Shown piece after piece: positions 41,101-53,100 of a stretch of DNA of 64,000 nucleotides. Position numbers and translations under genes: made by a program. Source of the DNA: Palaemon carinicauda. Taxonomy: Eukaryota > Arthropoda > Malacostraca > Decapoda > Palaemonidae. The stretch spans positions 113,080,198 to 113,144,197 of the forward strand of contig NC_090746.1 of the NCBI RefSeq assembly GCF_036898095.1, written 5' to 3'. The stretch's first letter is position 1, and each line of letters begins with the position of its first letter. The notes below the pieces were generated by a model, which saw only the letters and a list, made by a program, of their open reading frames with translations, searched no databases and was not told where the DNA came from.

Positions 41101-44100
41101 GGCGTTTTCTATTTATGTACTTTAAGGATGTATCTTGGGTACTTTAAGTTTACTTTAAGTTACTTTAAGTTTACTTTAAGTTTACTTACCAACCCTGTTC
41201 CCCGGCCACGGGGGCCCCGGAACTAGTTATGATTATATATTAATCACTGTTTTTTGCATCCTTTTTCATACCCGGCTCTGCCGGATTGCTATTGGAATAG
41301 TCTCAGTTCTCTGCATGTTTAGTCTAAGGCTATACATTTATTTTATTAACTGGCAGGTCCCGGACCCTCCGGGACCCCTTATAGAGAAACTAGTAGATGC
41401 TCATGGACTATTCCTTTTACAGGTGGTCCGTTGCCGGATGACAGCCTGCGCGGCCGTCCTTCACCAGCCTTGCGGCCATGCTGTCTGTCGGTCCCACGCG
41501 GACTGTGGGATCCAGATGGACGATATTTTGGTATGGCACCCTGACAACTGCCTTATCTGTTATGACCTTATCTCCACCCTCGCTTCAGATTCGGTGAGCC
41601 TCTTTCAGTCATTTTTGTATTTACTTCCCTTCACTGGGCGACATCAATATGATAGATAATCATTGACTTCTGTTATGAATCTTCGGGTTCATTTATCATT
41701 TTGTCCTCGGGTTTGCTAACCTTATCCCCGTTCTTTCAGAGTTCCCAGGCGGTTAAAACTTCAGCAAGAGCCACTTTGAAATTGTGGGTAGGCGGCTTCG
41801 CCCGTAACGTAAAGGCCAGGAAGCCCTACGTCCTCTCAGAAGATTATTGTAGACTTATCTACCCGAACGCAAAATCTTCGGCAGCAGTGCCTAGGCAAGT
41901 GGCGGCTCCTATAATTGCTGACATTGCGGAAATCGTAGAACTCAATCTCGTCCAGGATACAGACATCCCTGACGACCCGGACCCCATTGAAGACAATGTT
42001 ACGGCTCTGACCTTAGACATAGAGCCCATGGTTTTTGACGAACCTGACACAGGTAAGGTTGTAAGTGAGGCAGGTGGGTCTGGCGCTAAGACCTCTCTTC
42101 TTAGCCCCTCTTTTTCTCCAACTTCTAATAATTTTTCCTTTCTTGGTTTTGAAGGGAACCACGAATCCTCCCCAAGATCGCTCTCGGTTCCTGCCAAGGT
42201 CAAATCTCAGAAAAGACCTTTAGTGAGGACTCGTCAGAATCCTACACTACCTGGATCATCGAAGCCCAAGAAGGCTCCCCTCCCCGGAGCTCCTAGTGAC
42301 TCGACTAGCACTGCCCCTATGTCTCAGGACCCGGGAGTGCAGTCATCCCCCTTAATTACCACAACCAACCTCGACCCGGAGGCCCTCACGAATATGTTGT
42401 CGAGGGTCGTTACAGAGCAGATTAGTTCTATACTTTCTGCCGTCACCAGAAGACTGGATACCCTGGAAAGTGGACTGCCTCAACAACAGCAGTTCCTCAT
42501 CCCGGACGCCTCAAAACTTCCACCCTTCACGAAGAACAACCCGTGGAAAATGGCGCTCCACTGTCCTTTCACGGACGGAATGTTGACCATCGAGGGTTTT
42601 GGGACCAGGCCCATTGAAGATTTTGAGTTCTTCCCTCCCGGTCTTCAATTTCCTTTCCCCGGCTTCGCCCGGCTTACGGAAGAGGCTCTTGTCCGACTAG
42701 ATAAGGTCCCTAAAGAGACCGTTATCTTTCCGAAGGAACAGGCTCAGTCTGTTTGGGTTCGAACCTTAAATGAGTGGGGTTGTACAAACACCATGCTGAC
42801 CCCCCCACAAGAGTACTTACACCATGTTTCTTGTGGACGAACAGACCCCCACTCCTTGCGTCACCAAAATGGTTGAATTAGCCCTTCAGGCAGTGACCGA
42901 AGATAAGCCTTTGCCACAACTCCGGGAGACAGATCCTACATCTCTGCTGTTCCCATCAGATAATGAATGTTGGCTTAACATTCAATCGACATTCACTTCT
43001 GGTAAGCTATCCGCGGACTGTGCATCGACGCAATTCAGTGAACGCCTCCCAAGACTACCTGAAACCTTAATCCGACTCGAGTTCGAGTCCCGGTCTAGGT
43101 TTAGCCGGAGCCTCAACATCTCGACTATGGCGGAGATGTTTTCTCTTACTTATGACGAGGAACACTCTTTTAAAGTTATGACTAAAGCCACCCTGCAATC
43201 TTTGTTAGCAGACTGCTACGACTTCTTGGTGACCAAAAGACGTTGCCGTAAGCATGTCTTATCTGAAGCCACTATCCGCCATGAGCCAAATAAGCTCATT
43301 AAAGCCTCTGCTTGGGGTCCGGACCTTTTCCCGGAGGACATGGTCAACTCGGTATTGAGCGAAGCTGCCAGAGTGAACCAGAGCCTCAAAGTCCGTTGGG
43401 GTCTCACTCCCAAACGGAAGTTCGAACAATCGAGCATTCACTCCCGGGGCAGAAAAAGGCTACGCCCTTATAGCTCTACCCAATTCCGCCAACCTATTCA
43501 AGTAGTCCAGTCGGCCCCGGTCTCTCAGGGCATCCAACCCTCCACCTCCAAGTCTCAGCCCCAAGTGAAGTATGTCCTCGTCCCTGAAAACCAAGTGGCT
43601 TCGAACTCGTTTACCTCTCCTGTTTATAACCCGGTCTATGAGTCCCGTTTTTCCTCCCAAGGATACCAACGAGGCAGGGGCCCCGGTTCGAGGGGTTCTT
43701 TTCAGAACAGAAGCAAAGGGAGATATTTCTCCCGTGGAAAAGGGTCACGTGGTGGCCGAGGCGGTAAAACCTCCAACTACTGACGGTCTTCAGGTAGGAG
43801 GGAGACTTTATGTGTTCCGGAGTCGCTGGAAATTCAGTCCTTGGGCCTTCAGCATAATCTCCAAGGGCCTGGGGTGGAGTTGGATAGAAGGGCCTCCTCC
43901 ACCGAACAGATTCCATCAACCCTCGACACCGGACCTACTTTTGTTTACCCAAGATCTTCTTCGCAAGAACGCGATCAAGGAAACGAAATATCTGAAGTTT
44001 CAAGGTCGCTTATTCAGCGTTCCGAAGAAAGACTCCGACAGCCGAAGGGTCATCCTCGATCTGTCTCGACTAAACTTGTGCATTCAATGCGACAGGTTTC

Positions 44101-47100
44101 ACATGCTTACCGTCTCGCAGGTGCGAACCTTGCTTCCCCGTGGGGCCGTCACCACCTCCATCGATCTTACCGATGCTTACTATCACGTTCCAATAGCGAG
44201 ACACTTCCGCCCATTCCTAGGATTCAGACTGGACGACAAGGCTTACACGTTCAAAGTGATGCCTTTCGGGCTCAACATCGCGCCCAGAATCTTCACGAAA
44301 CTGGCGGAATCGGTCATTCAGGAACTCCGATCCCACGGAATCCAAGTCGTCGCATACCTGGACGATTGGCTAATCTGGTCAGACAACGTCGAGGATTGTC
44401 TCAAGGCAACAAACAAGGTGATCCAATATCTTCAGTTTCTGGGATTCCAGATAAACTTCGGAAAGTCTCGTCTGACACCAAAGACCAAATTTCAGTGGCT
44501 GGGATTACGGTGGGACCTACGTTCTCACACTCTATGTCTCCCCAGGTCCAAGAGGATAGAGATTGCGAAAAATACCAAACGCTTTCTCGGGGAAAAGGTA
44601 ACTTCCAGAAGGAACCAGGAGAGGATTCTAGGGTCCCTACAATTCGCTTCAGTGACAGACCTCCTTCTGAAAGCGAAATTGAAAGACATCAACCGAGTTT
44701 GGCGCTCCAGAGCGAACACCGAACGTCGGGACAAGAAGACACGCCTTCCTCCCATTCTTCGGAAGAGGCTTCTCCCATGGACAACCGCCAAGAGCCTATC
44801 AAAATCGGTTCCGTTGCAGTACCCCCCTCCAAGGATAGTCATCCACACGGATGCCTCCCTATCAGGTTGGGGAGGCTACTCCCAACACAGGAAAGTTCAG
44901 GGCCTTTGGTCTACAATGTTCCAGCAATTTCACATAAACGTCCTGGAGGCCATGGCTGTCTTACTAACCTTGAAACGTCTTTCCCCGGCCAAGAAACAAC
45001 ATCTGAGGATAGTCCTCGACAACGAAGTCATAGTCCGTTGTCTAAACAGAGGGGGCTCCAAGTCAGGTCCCATCAATCACGTGATGGTGGCAATCTTCTC
45101 ACTGGCGGCCTCAAACCAATGGCACCTATCCGCCGTTCATCTGGCTGGAGTTCGGAACGTTGTGGCAGACGCACTCTCCAGGACGGTACCGTTGGAGTCA
45201 GAATGGTCACTAGATCGCAAATCCTTTCAATGGATCCTCTTCCAAGTGCCGGATCTCCAGGTAGACCTCTTCGCGACGGAATCCAACCACAAGCTGAAAT
45301 GTTATGTGGCCCCCAACCTGGACCCTCGGGCTTACGCCACGGATGCCATGTCTCTCGACTGGAACGCCTGGGAAAGGATTTACCTTTTCCCACCGGTGAA
45401 CCTACTGATGAAAGTGCTGGACAAACTTCGAACCTTCAAAGGTCAAGTAGCCCTGGTGGCCCCCAATTGGCCCAAGAGCAATTGGTTTCCTCTTTTACTG
45501 GAGCTGAATCTCCACCCTCACCAGATTCCCAACCCGACTTTGACCCAGATAGTACAAACGTGCACTGTGTTCGCTTCCTCAAACATTCAGACCACCCTAA
45601 CTTTATGGACTTCATGAAGTTTGCGGCACACAAAGGGGCTAACATAGACCCCCAGAATACTTTATTTTTAGAATCTGACAAGAGAGACTCCACTCTTCGT
45701 CAATATGACTCAGCGGTCAAAAAACTAGCTAAGTTTTTGAAAGATTCTAGTACTGACTTTATGACACTAAACCTAACGGTAACCTTTTTCAGAACCTTGT
45801 TTGAGTCGGGCTTAGCAGCCAACACTATTACTACCATCAAGTCTGCCTTGAAGAAGATTTTTCTAATCGGCTTTAATATAGATCTAACAGATTCATTGCT
45901 AGCTTCGATCCCAAGAGCCTGTGCCAGACTGAGACCATCTTCTCGTCCTAGCCCGATTTCCTGGTTTCTCAATGATGTTCTTAAACTAGCGTCAGAAACC
46001 GTCAACGATTCATGTGAGTATATCCCTCTACTCAGGAAAACTCTCTTTCTCGTGAGTTTGGCATCTGGCGCCAGGATTTCGGAATTAGCTGCCTTATCAA
46101 GGGATCCAGGCCACATAGAGTTCCTTCCGTCAGGAGAGGTCCTCCTCTCCCCAGACAAGGTCTTCTTGGCCAAAAATGAAGACCCTCAGAATAGATGGTC
46201 CTCCTGGAAAATCATCCCTCTCCTTCAGGATCCTTCCCTATGCCCGGTTACCACTCTAAAGTCCTTTCTATCAAGGACTTCCTATAAGACCTCGGGACCC
46301 TTGTTCATCAGGGAGCGGGGAGGGACTATAACTTTGAAAGGGATCAGACAACAGATCTTGTATTTTATTAAACAGGCCAATCCAGAGTCTTTTCCTCACG
46401 TCCACGACATTCGGGCGGTAGCGACCTCAATAAATTTTTTCCATCATATGAACTTTACAGATATCTCTAAATATACCGGATGGAAATCCCCCTCAGTGTT
46501 CAAGCGGCACTATCTTAAACAATTAGAGGCCCTTCAACTCGCTACCGTAGCTGCAGGGAGCGTGGTATCCCCCAGACAAATTCCTTCTAACTAATCCCTG
46601 AATCCTATATCTTCCACCTTCTTCCTCTTACCTGCCTCACTTACAGTTCCTACCTGAGTTCGGTTTGTTGTATCACACCCATGGGTGTTCCTAGTTCGTA
46701 ACATTGCCATTTTATTATTGTTCAATTTATTCTTCCATACGAACTGTATTTCTTTAGTGTTCAAGTGTATGTAATTTGTTCCAGTGTTTGACCTTAATTG
46801 GTTTTGTTTTAAGTTAATGTTCTTTTGTCTTCCCTTCCTGGGATATTATACCTTATCATGCTGATGTTATTAAAGACGTCCGTCTTCTACGTTAACTTTT
46901 GATTAAACCACTGTTTGTTATGTTGATTTTTATTCGTTCCCATATAGTTAATAAAGTTTGGGTTCGTTTTCTCTGGTACTATTTCACTGCGCGGCACAGG
47001 GATTGAGCCCAGAAAAGGGATTTTGACGAAGGAAAAATCTATTTCTGGGCGAGAGACCTGTGCCGCCCAGTGAACCCACCCTATTTGCTCCCCCCCTGTT

Positions 47101-50100
47101 CAGACCCCAAACTTAAGGGTGCTGTAAGGAGTGATGGGCAAGCGTGGGTTGAGTTAGTAGTACTGGTCTGCGAGGCAGGGGAGGTTGAACGGCACCTCAC
47201 TATTGGGGGATTTCGAAGAGGAGAAATCTAAATGGTACGAGACCTCTGGTATTTCGCCCCAGTCTATACCGACACCATTAGGTGAGCGAGCTAGTTCAAC
47301 CTAGCATTCCTTTACATTTTTTCTCTGGTAATATTAGCAGTTATATTCCTTTGAAATGGTGCATAAGGAGCATTTCACTGGGCGGCACAGGTCTCTCGCC
47401 CAGAAATAGATTTTTCCTTCGTCAAAATCCCTTTTATAATGTTATAAATATGATAAAGAATGTTAATTTCTATGTTTTTAACTTATCACTATTTGATCTT
47501 GTATAATGGCTTCCCTTACAAATATCACAACCCATATGAAATCGTGCTTTTATCTTCATTTGATACTTATACAAATTTACATTGAACAATTGTAGATGAT
47601 CATCAGTAATTTGGTTATCTTTGGTTTGCAAAATAGAATAGGAAACATCTTCAATGTTATCTTGAGTCAAACAAACCCATTCGGATCAGTTAATGTATAC
47701 CATCTCTAAAAAATAAAACTTGATACATACACTCCCAAAACTATAGGTTGATTGAGAATGTTATAGACTGCTTTATATATACAGTATGTAAGTATCAGGC
47801 AACTTATATTAAAAAAATCCTCCCTAAATCTCAATAATCAAGAACTACAACATACAATATACACTAGTGAAATTGTACAATGAAAATGAATAATTGCAAA
47901 AAGATTTTATGAAAATGCTTTCACTGTAAAGACAGAACATTATAGTCAGTTTCTGCTTTACAAGTTGGTTTCATTTTACAGGAATGTAACACAGGTGATT
48001 TTTCCACAAAAAGTATTGAAAGATTCTTAAATGATTTAGAAAAAAGTACCTGGTCGAAAATTCTGTATAGAAACTTGCGATAAACTGTGTTATAACCAGG
48101 ATTGACTACTGCAACTCTATCTATTACAATTTACCAAAAGTGCAACTTGAGAAATTACAAAACATAATAAACAGAGGAGCAAGACTGATACAAGGTGTCC
48201 CACCCTAGAGAAAGGATCACCCCATACTAATCGATTTACAATGGCTGCCAATTAAAGCGAGAATAGAATCAAAATATGTACAATAACCCACCAAGTTATC
48301 AGAACCGAGCGTCCAAAATACTTAAGAGAATTTCTACATATTGCACAGCCAACAAATCTTGTCGACACGAGAATAGTTACAGATGGCTTCAAACTGTTGG
48401 AACCTAGATTTATGTCTACTTTAGGCTCCAGAGTCTTGAAATATGTGGCCCAGAGACTATATAATAAGTTCCCACGAAACATTCGAATGATTGAAGACAT
48501 TAAGGTTTTCAAGAGGAAACTGAAGACTTTCTTATTTCAACAGTCATACAACAGTGACGATTTAACAGTAAATGAACCATACGCAATATGAAACGTTAAA
48601 TACTCTAAACGAACAAGGTAAAACGACAGTGGAGGTCCTATAGAGAGTGGGGTTCCCCTGCTGTATGAGACCGGAAAAGCAGCCATCAAAGTAAAGTAAA
48701 GTATAGTCTTTATTAATGTTCAATAAATTCTTCTCTTTTCTATAGAGTAGTGACATTATGAAAGTGTCCGCTGAAAATTTGTGTTTTAAAGGTTAAAAGG
48801 TCATTCATGAATGGCAAAGGCAAGAAACAGTGACATTGCCCTGGCTAGCAGGACAATTTCCTAGTGTGACCATATACGTCCAAGGCCCCTCTCCATCCAA
48901 GCTAGGACCACGGAGGACAAGGCAATGGCTGCTGATGACTCAGCAGGTAGACCTACAGGCTTCCCCAAAGCCACCATCCTTAGCTCACAAGGATGGTGAA
49001 GTTGTAGACACTACAAGAAACTATCGAGCTTGAACGAGACTCAAACTCTAGTCTGGCAAATCACCAGACGGACATTTCCAATAGGGAAAAAACAAATTAA
49101 CTGAAATTTACAACTTACAGGTTCTGGTTCAGTAAAGACACTTCCAGCACAGTAAGGAACAGGTGCAGCGCACATCTCCTTTTCTTCTAGCTGCTTTTGG
49201 CAGCCTGCCATGTCTGCCTTCATCGGCATGAAGTAGGTCCTTGTTCTTGCTCTTAGTCCTTTACCGCAGGTTGCTGAGCAAGGCATCCAATGACTCCAAT
49301 GAGTGACCAAGCATTCAGCTGAAAAAAAAAAAAAATTTCAAAGTCTGTTTTCGAGATTATTCGTTAAGTATTCTTATTCTTGACATTCATCTAAATATGA
49401 ACTGTGGTTCCCCTGAAAAGTCATCTTAAATTTTTCATTACAGTCTTGAATTTGCATAATTTACCTCTGTAGAACAAAGTTATTTTCCATCCATCAAATA
49501 CAAAGTTTTTTCCTTCAAAGATAATCAACTATCAAATTATTTGGTACACAGGATATTTTCATATCACAGTTTTTCTTTAGAATAAGCTTAAATCTTATAT
49601 CTTTCATCTGGCGATAAAATCTTTGAACCATTACACTAGCTAAACTCTGCAGGATTTATTACTATACTAAGACAAACAGATGACCCTCTCTATAACCTTT
49701 GAATCACACAATAACAACTGCAACAGGACCGGAAAATAACGCAAGGTTAAAATGATGGACATTGGCTGGATATTTAAAGATATCAATAGGCTACAACAAT
49801 ATTATCGTAGTAGTAGTAGTCCCACATGCTGCCAGATGATTCTCTCATGAAAAGTTAAATTTTACTTTGTAATATCTCAATTCCAGCCTCAATAGAAGTT
49901 TGAATACTGTTACAATTCACTTACAGGTCGCTTCTATTAATGGAGCTCTATTTAAAATGAAATCAAATAGTCTACAGTATATCTAACTTGATTTTTAAGT
50001 ATTTAAGATTGCAAAAATTGAAATCTCTTATTAGACTGCTTATTGTCACAAGAGATAAATGCATTATTTTCAATTTTGTTCTATTCTCTTTGTATACAGA

Positions 50101-53100
50101 AAGGAATATTCCTTTAAAACAGGTAATTTTCAATTAATTATTGTGAATAGGAGTGGTCACAGTTCTGTAGTCTTCAAAACAAATGTTCCATATGCAAATT
50201 CAAGAATTACAGGAAATTTAAGAGAAAGCTTCTTTTACTTATAAGTCATTAGCCTCGTGTCTCTGAATCTAAAAGTAACTATGAAATTGTTCAAATTAGG
50301 CAACCGAATTTGTGAAGAACTCGTATGGCCAACGAACCTCCAGTAACCAAGAAGGGGAACATGTTTGATAACAATACAAAACCACTTTGAAGCATATTTG
50401 GCAGTCTGAATTATATTACCACTGGACGACAATTTTTATAGGAATGGTACCGCTAAAAACTTGGCCATATAAAAGTAATTCAACATAATCATCACCATCT
50501 AGCTGTAGAAAGATTTTATTCATGAGAAAAGAAGAAACATGGCAAAAATAAGCATTGAAGGCTTGGCATCTTCAATGTTTATTTTCAATCCAATTCTTAT
50601 AATAAAAAAAAGTCTCCAAGTTGAAAGATTTCATCAAGATCAGAGTAATTAGGCAGAACAAAAAAATTGATTCAATGGCAAGAAGATTTAATGACAAAAA
50701 GGATTCACACAAAGAGGGGTATTTTGAAAAACTTCATTGATAAAAGTGGGAAAACAAACTACGGTATGTATTAATTTATTTATGGATTTGGGAAAATATG
50801 CCCAGGTTCTGTTACCAGGGAGGCTATTCAGCATAGAGGTAATACAGGGGGAAAACCATGTAGTTGCACTACAAAGCATGTTAGTAGTATAAATTGAATG
50901 GTAAAAGATCAAGCAAACTGGTATACAGAACACTAGTTATATCCATAATTAAGAAAAGGGATTTTGATGAAGGAAAAATCTATTTCTGGGCGAGGAACCT
51001 GTGTCGCCCAGTGAAATGCTCCTCTAGGACCATTTCTAAGGCATAGTTATAGCTGAATATACCACAGAAAAAAAAGAGATGCATGGAATGCCAGGAATAA
51101 ACCTAGCTCGCTCACTCTGAGTGTCGGTATAGAAAACTGGGGCGTGATTGAACTACGACCATAGATGCCTCACCAATTAGACCTCTCCTTCATCGACCTC
51201 CCCCTCCACCCCTACATCTCCCCACCCCTTATCTTCATTCCTCTATCAGCACCTGCGTTGGTCAGACGTGGTTGGATAAATGTGTGAATGATCAATTAAC
51301 ATATAGTCTTAAGGATATCATAGAGAAAAGAACTCTTTGTTAATCATCATTGCAGTACTCAACTCCTCTCAAGTTTGTTTAAAAAATAGGCCTTTCTATG
51401 GGCTTACAGTAAACTCATTCTAAAAGCATCACCCTGTTATATTAGTGCTTATTTAAGAATACATACTGTACTGTAAAAAGGAACCTCTCGGTATTTCAAG
51501 TTCCAAATTGTGTCGACTGAAGACCTAAACATTACATTGATTAAATCTGCCAATCACTTTCATTATTTAGTACTTTAGAAACCTACAAAACATATCAACT
51601 ATAGAAAATCAGTAATCTAAATAAATAACTTACGTCTTTTGTCATCATCCGATATTTCAGTGTAATCTGTAGAGAAACCTGAAATGCCTGTAGAAAAAAT
51701 AAGGAATATTAAGCATAATGACAATAGCCAACACATAAGTAAAATACATTATACATCAATTTTAAAATTGTCTCAAAATTAACCTCAAAATTCTTGTTGT
51801 GAGGGAGGGATGTATTATTTTCAGCAATTCATTTAACAAAGAATAGAGCAAAAATGTGGTTTACTTTAAAAATTTACATCTAAAAAAAATAAAGGCAGAA
51901 ATATACATTGCACAATTTTGTATGTTGCTTTAATTTCTTAACTTACAGGCAAGGATGAAATAACTTACCGTAAATAAATAGTGAAATTAATTTAATTTAA
52001 AATGTCAGAAGGATATACCAAACCCAGATTTTAATGGCGTACAGTATCTGAAAGGTAGGAAAATCTTCCAACACCCCATCCTGTTATCTAAGACATCTAT
52101 AATTGAATATGTATGTATATAAATTTCTATATCCCTGAATAAGTATTTCCTTTTCTTTGTTATCTATAGCATTTGTAAGGAAACTATTAGGAACAAAAAC
52201 TTCCGTATTAATTATTGGAAAAATAATCCTGTTCTAACAATATGAGTTATCTTAACATTTAATCCTTTTAAACTAAAAACTCCCCAAATATTATTGAATC
52301 CTTCTTTAACCTTTTGAAAAAGTTGGTCTGAACAAAGAGAGATTGATGAGAGTAAATTTCGAGATCCGTTTGATAATGTCCTGCATTTTGTATTTCAGTA
52401 AGCATTTCTTTCTCACAAGCTGCTCTCAATAAGTTTAATTAAAACAACAGCAATAAGGAAAAATAATCAAGCTTGGAGCAAAATAAAATGATAGGAGCTT
52501 ACTTGTGTCAGAACAAGACTTTTCATAAACTCGCTGTCTGGTGATGGTGAGACGTGCTAAAGGTTTCATGGGTAAACCTGTAGGATCATAGAATGGAGAT
52601 TTGGGGTCATTGGGGTAGCTGTTGGTAATTCGTCGGATTTTCTCTCTTGGAACAGATGGAGCATTAGCAGACTGTTGGAAAAAATCTAAATTAATACCAA
52701 AACATTCCACTATAGAAGTCAATCTAATCACTTACTTCATAACATTTTCTGAGTTTTCTATTACATTTGTGACACTAATGCCCACTCACAGCCATTTTGT
52801 TTTACATGAACAAGAACAATGGGTTCTTATTATTAGTGATTAAATAAAAAATAATTAATCATAACACCATTCATAAATTATGATGGGATATTTCGACAAG
52901 ATACAAATTTTTCAATGAAAATGGACACGGTGAGTGTTTGACCCAATGGCTATTAATATTTTTCACAAAGAAAAAGAGGACACCAGTTGAATGGTTGTTA
53001 ATAACTTCTCTTATGGAGTGATGTCTTGGAGAACAGAGAATTATCATTAATGGATGAAACAAAAGTATCCAAGTCAACATTACTGTACCTCGTAAGTGAC

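Larger units (their letters stand above)
39281..47435 (+). mobile_element. DIRS1-like retrotransposon, element 3 (second family)
   Basis: An 8.15-kb element in the F-spondin TSR1-TSR2 intron, antisense to the gene. Order is 5' inverted repeat (39281-39561), ~1.9-kb leader, spliced gag, RT/RNase H, YR, internal complementary region (46983-47075) and 3' inverted repeat (47127-47435). The repeats are identical by eye across ~260 bp except for one base (GCGCAG versus GCCCAG). TTT is shared at both outer edges, consistent with recombination at a 3-bp core and no target duplication. Its proteins are well diverged from elements 1 and 2. Confidence 0.94.
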
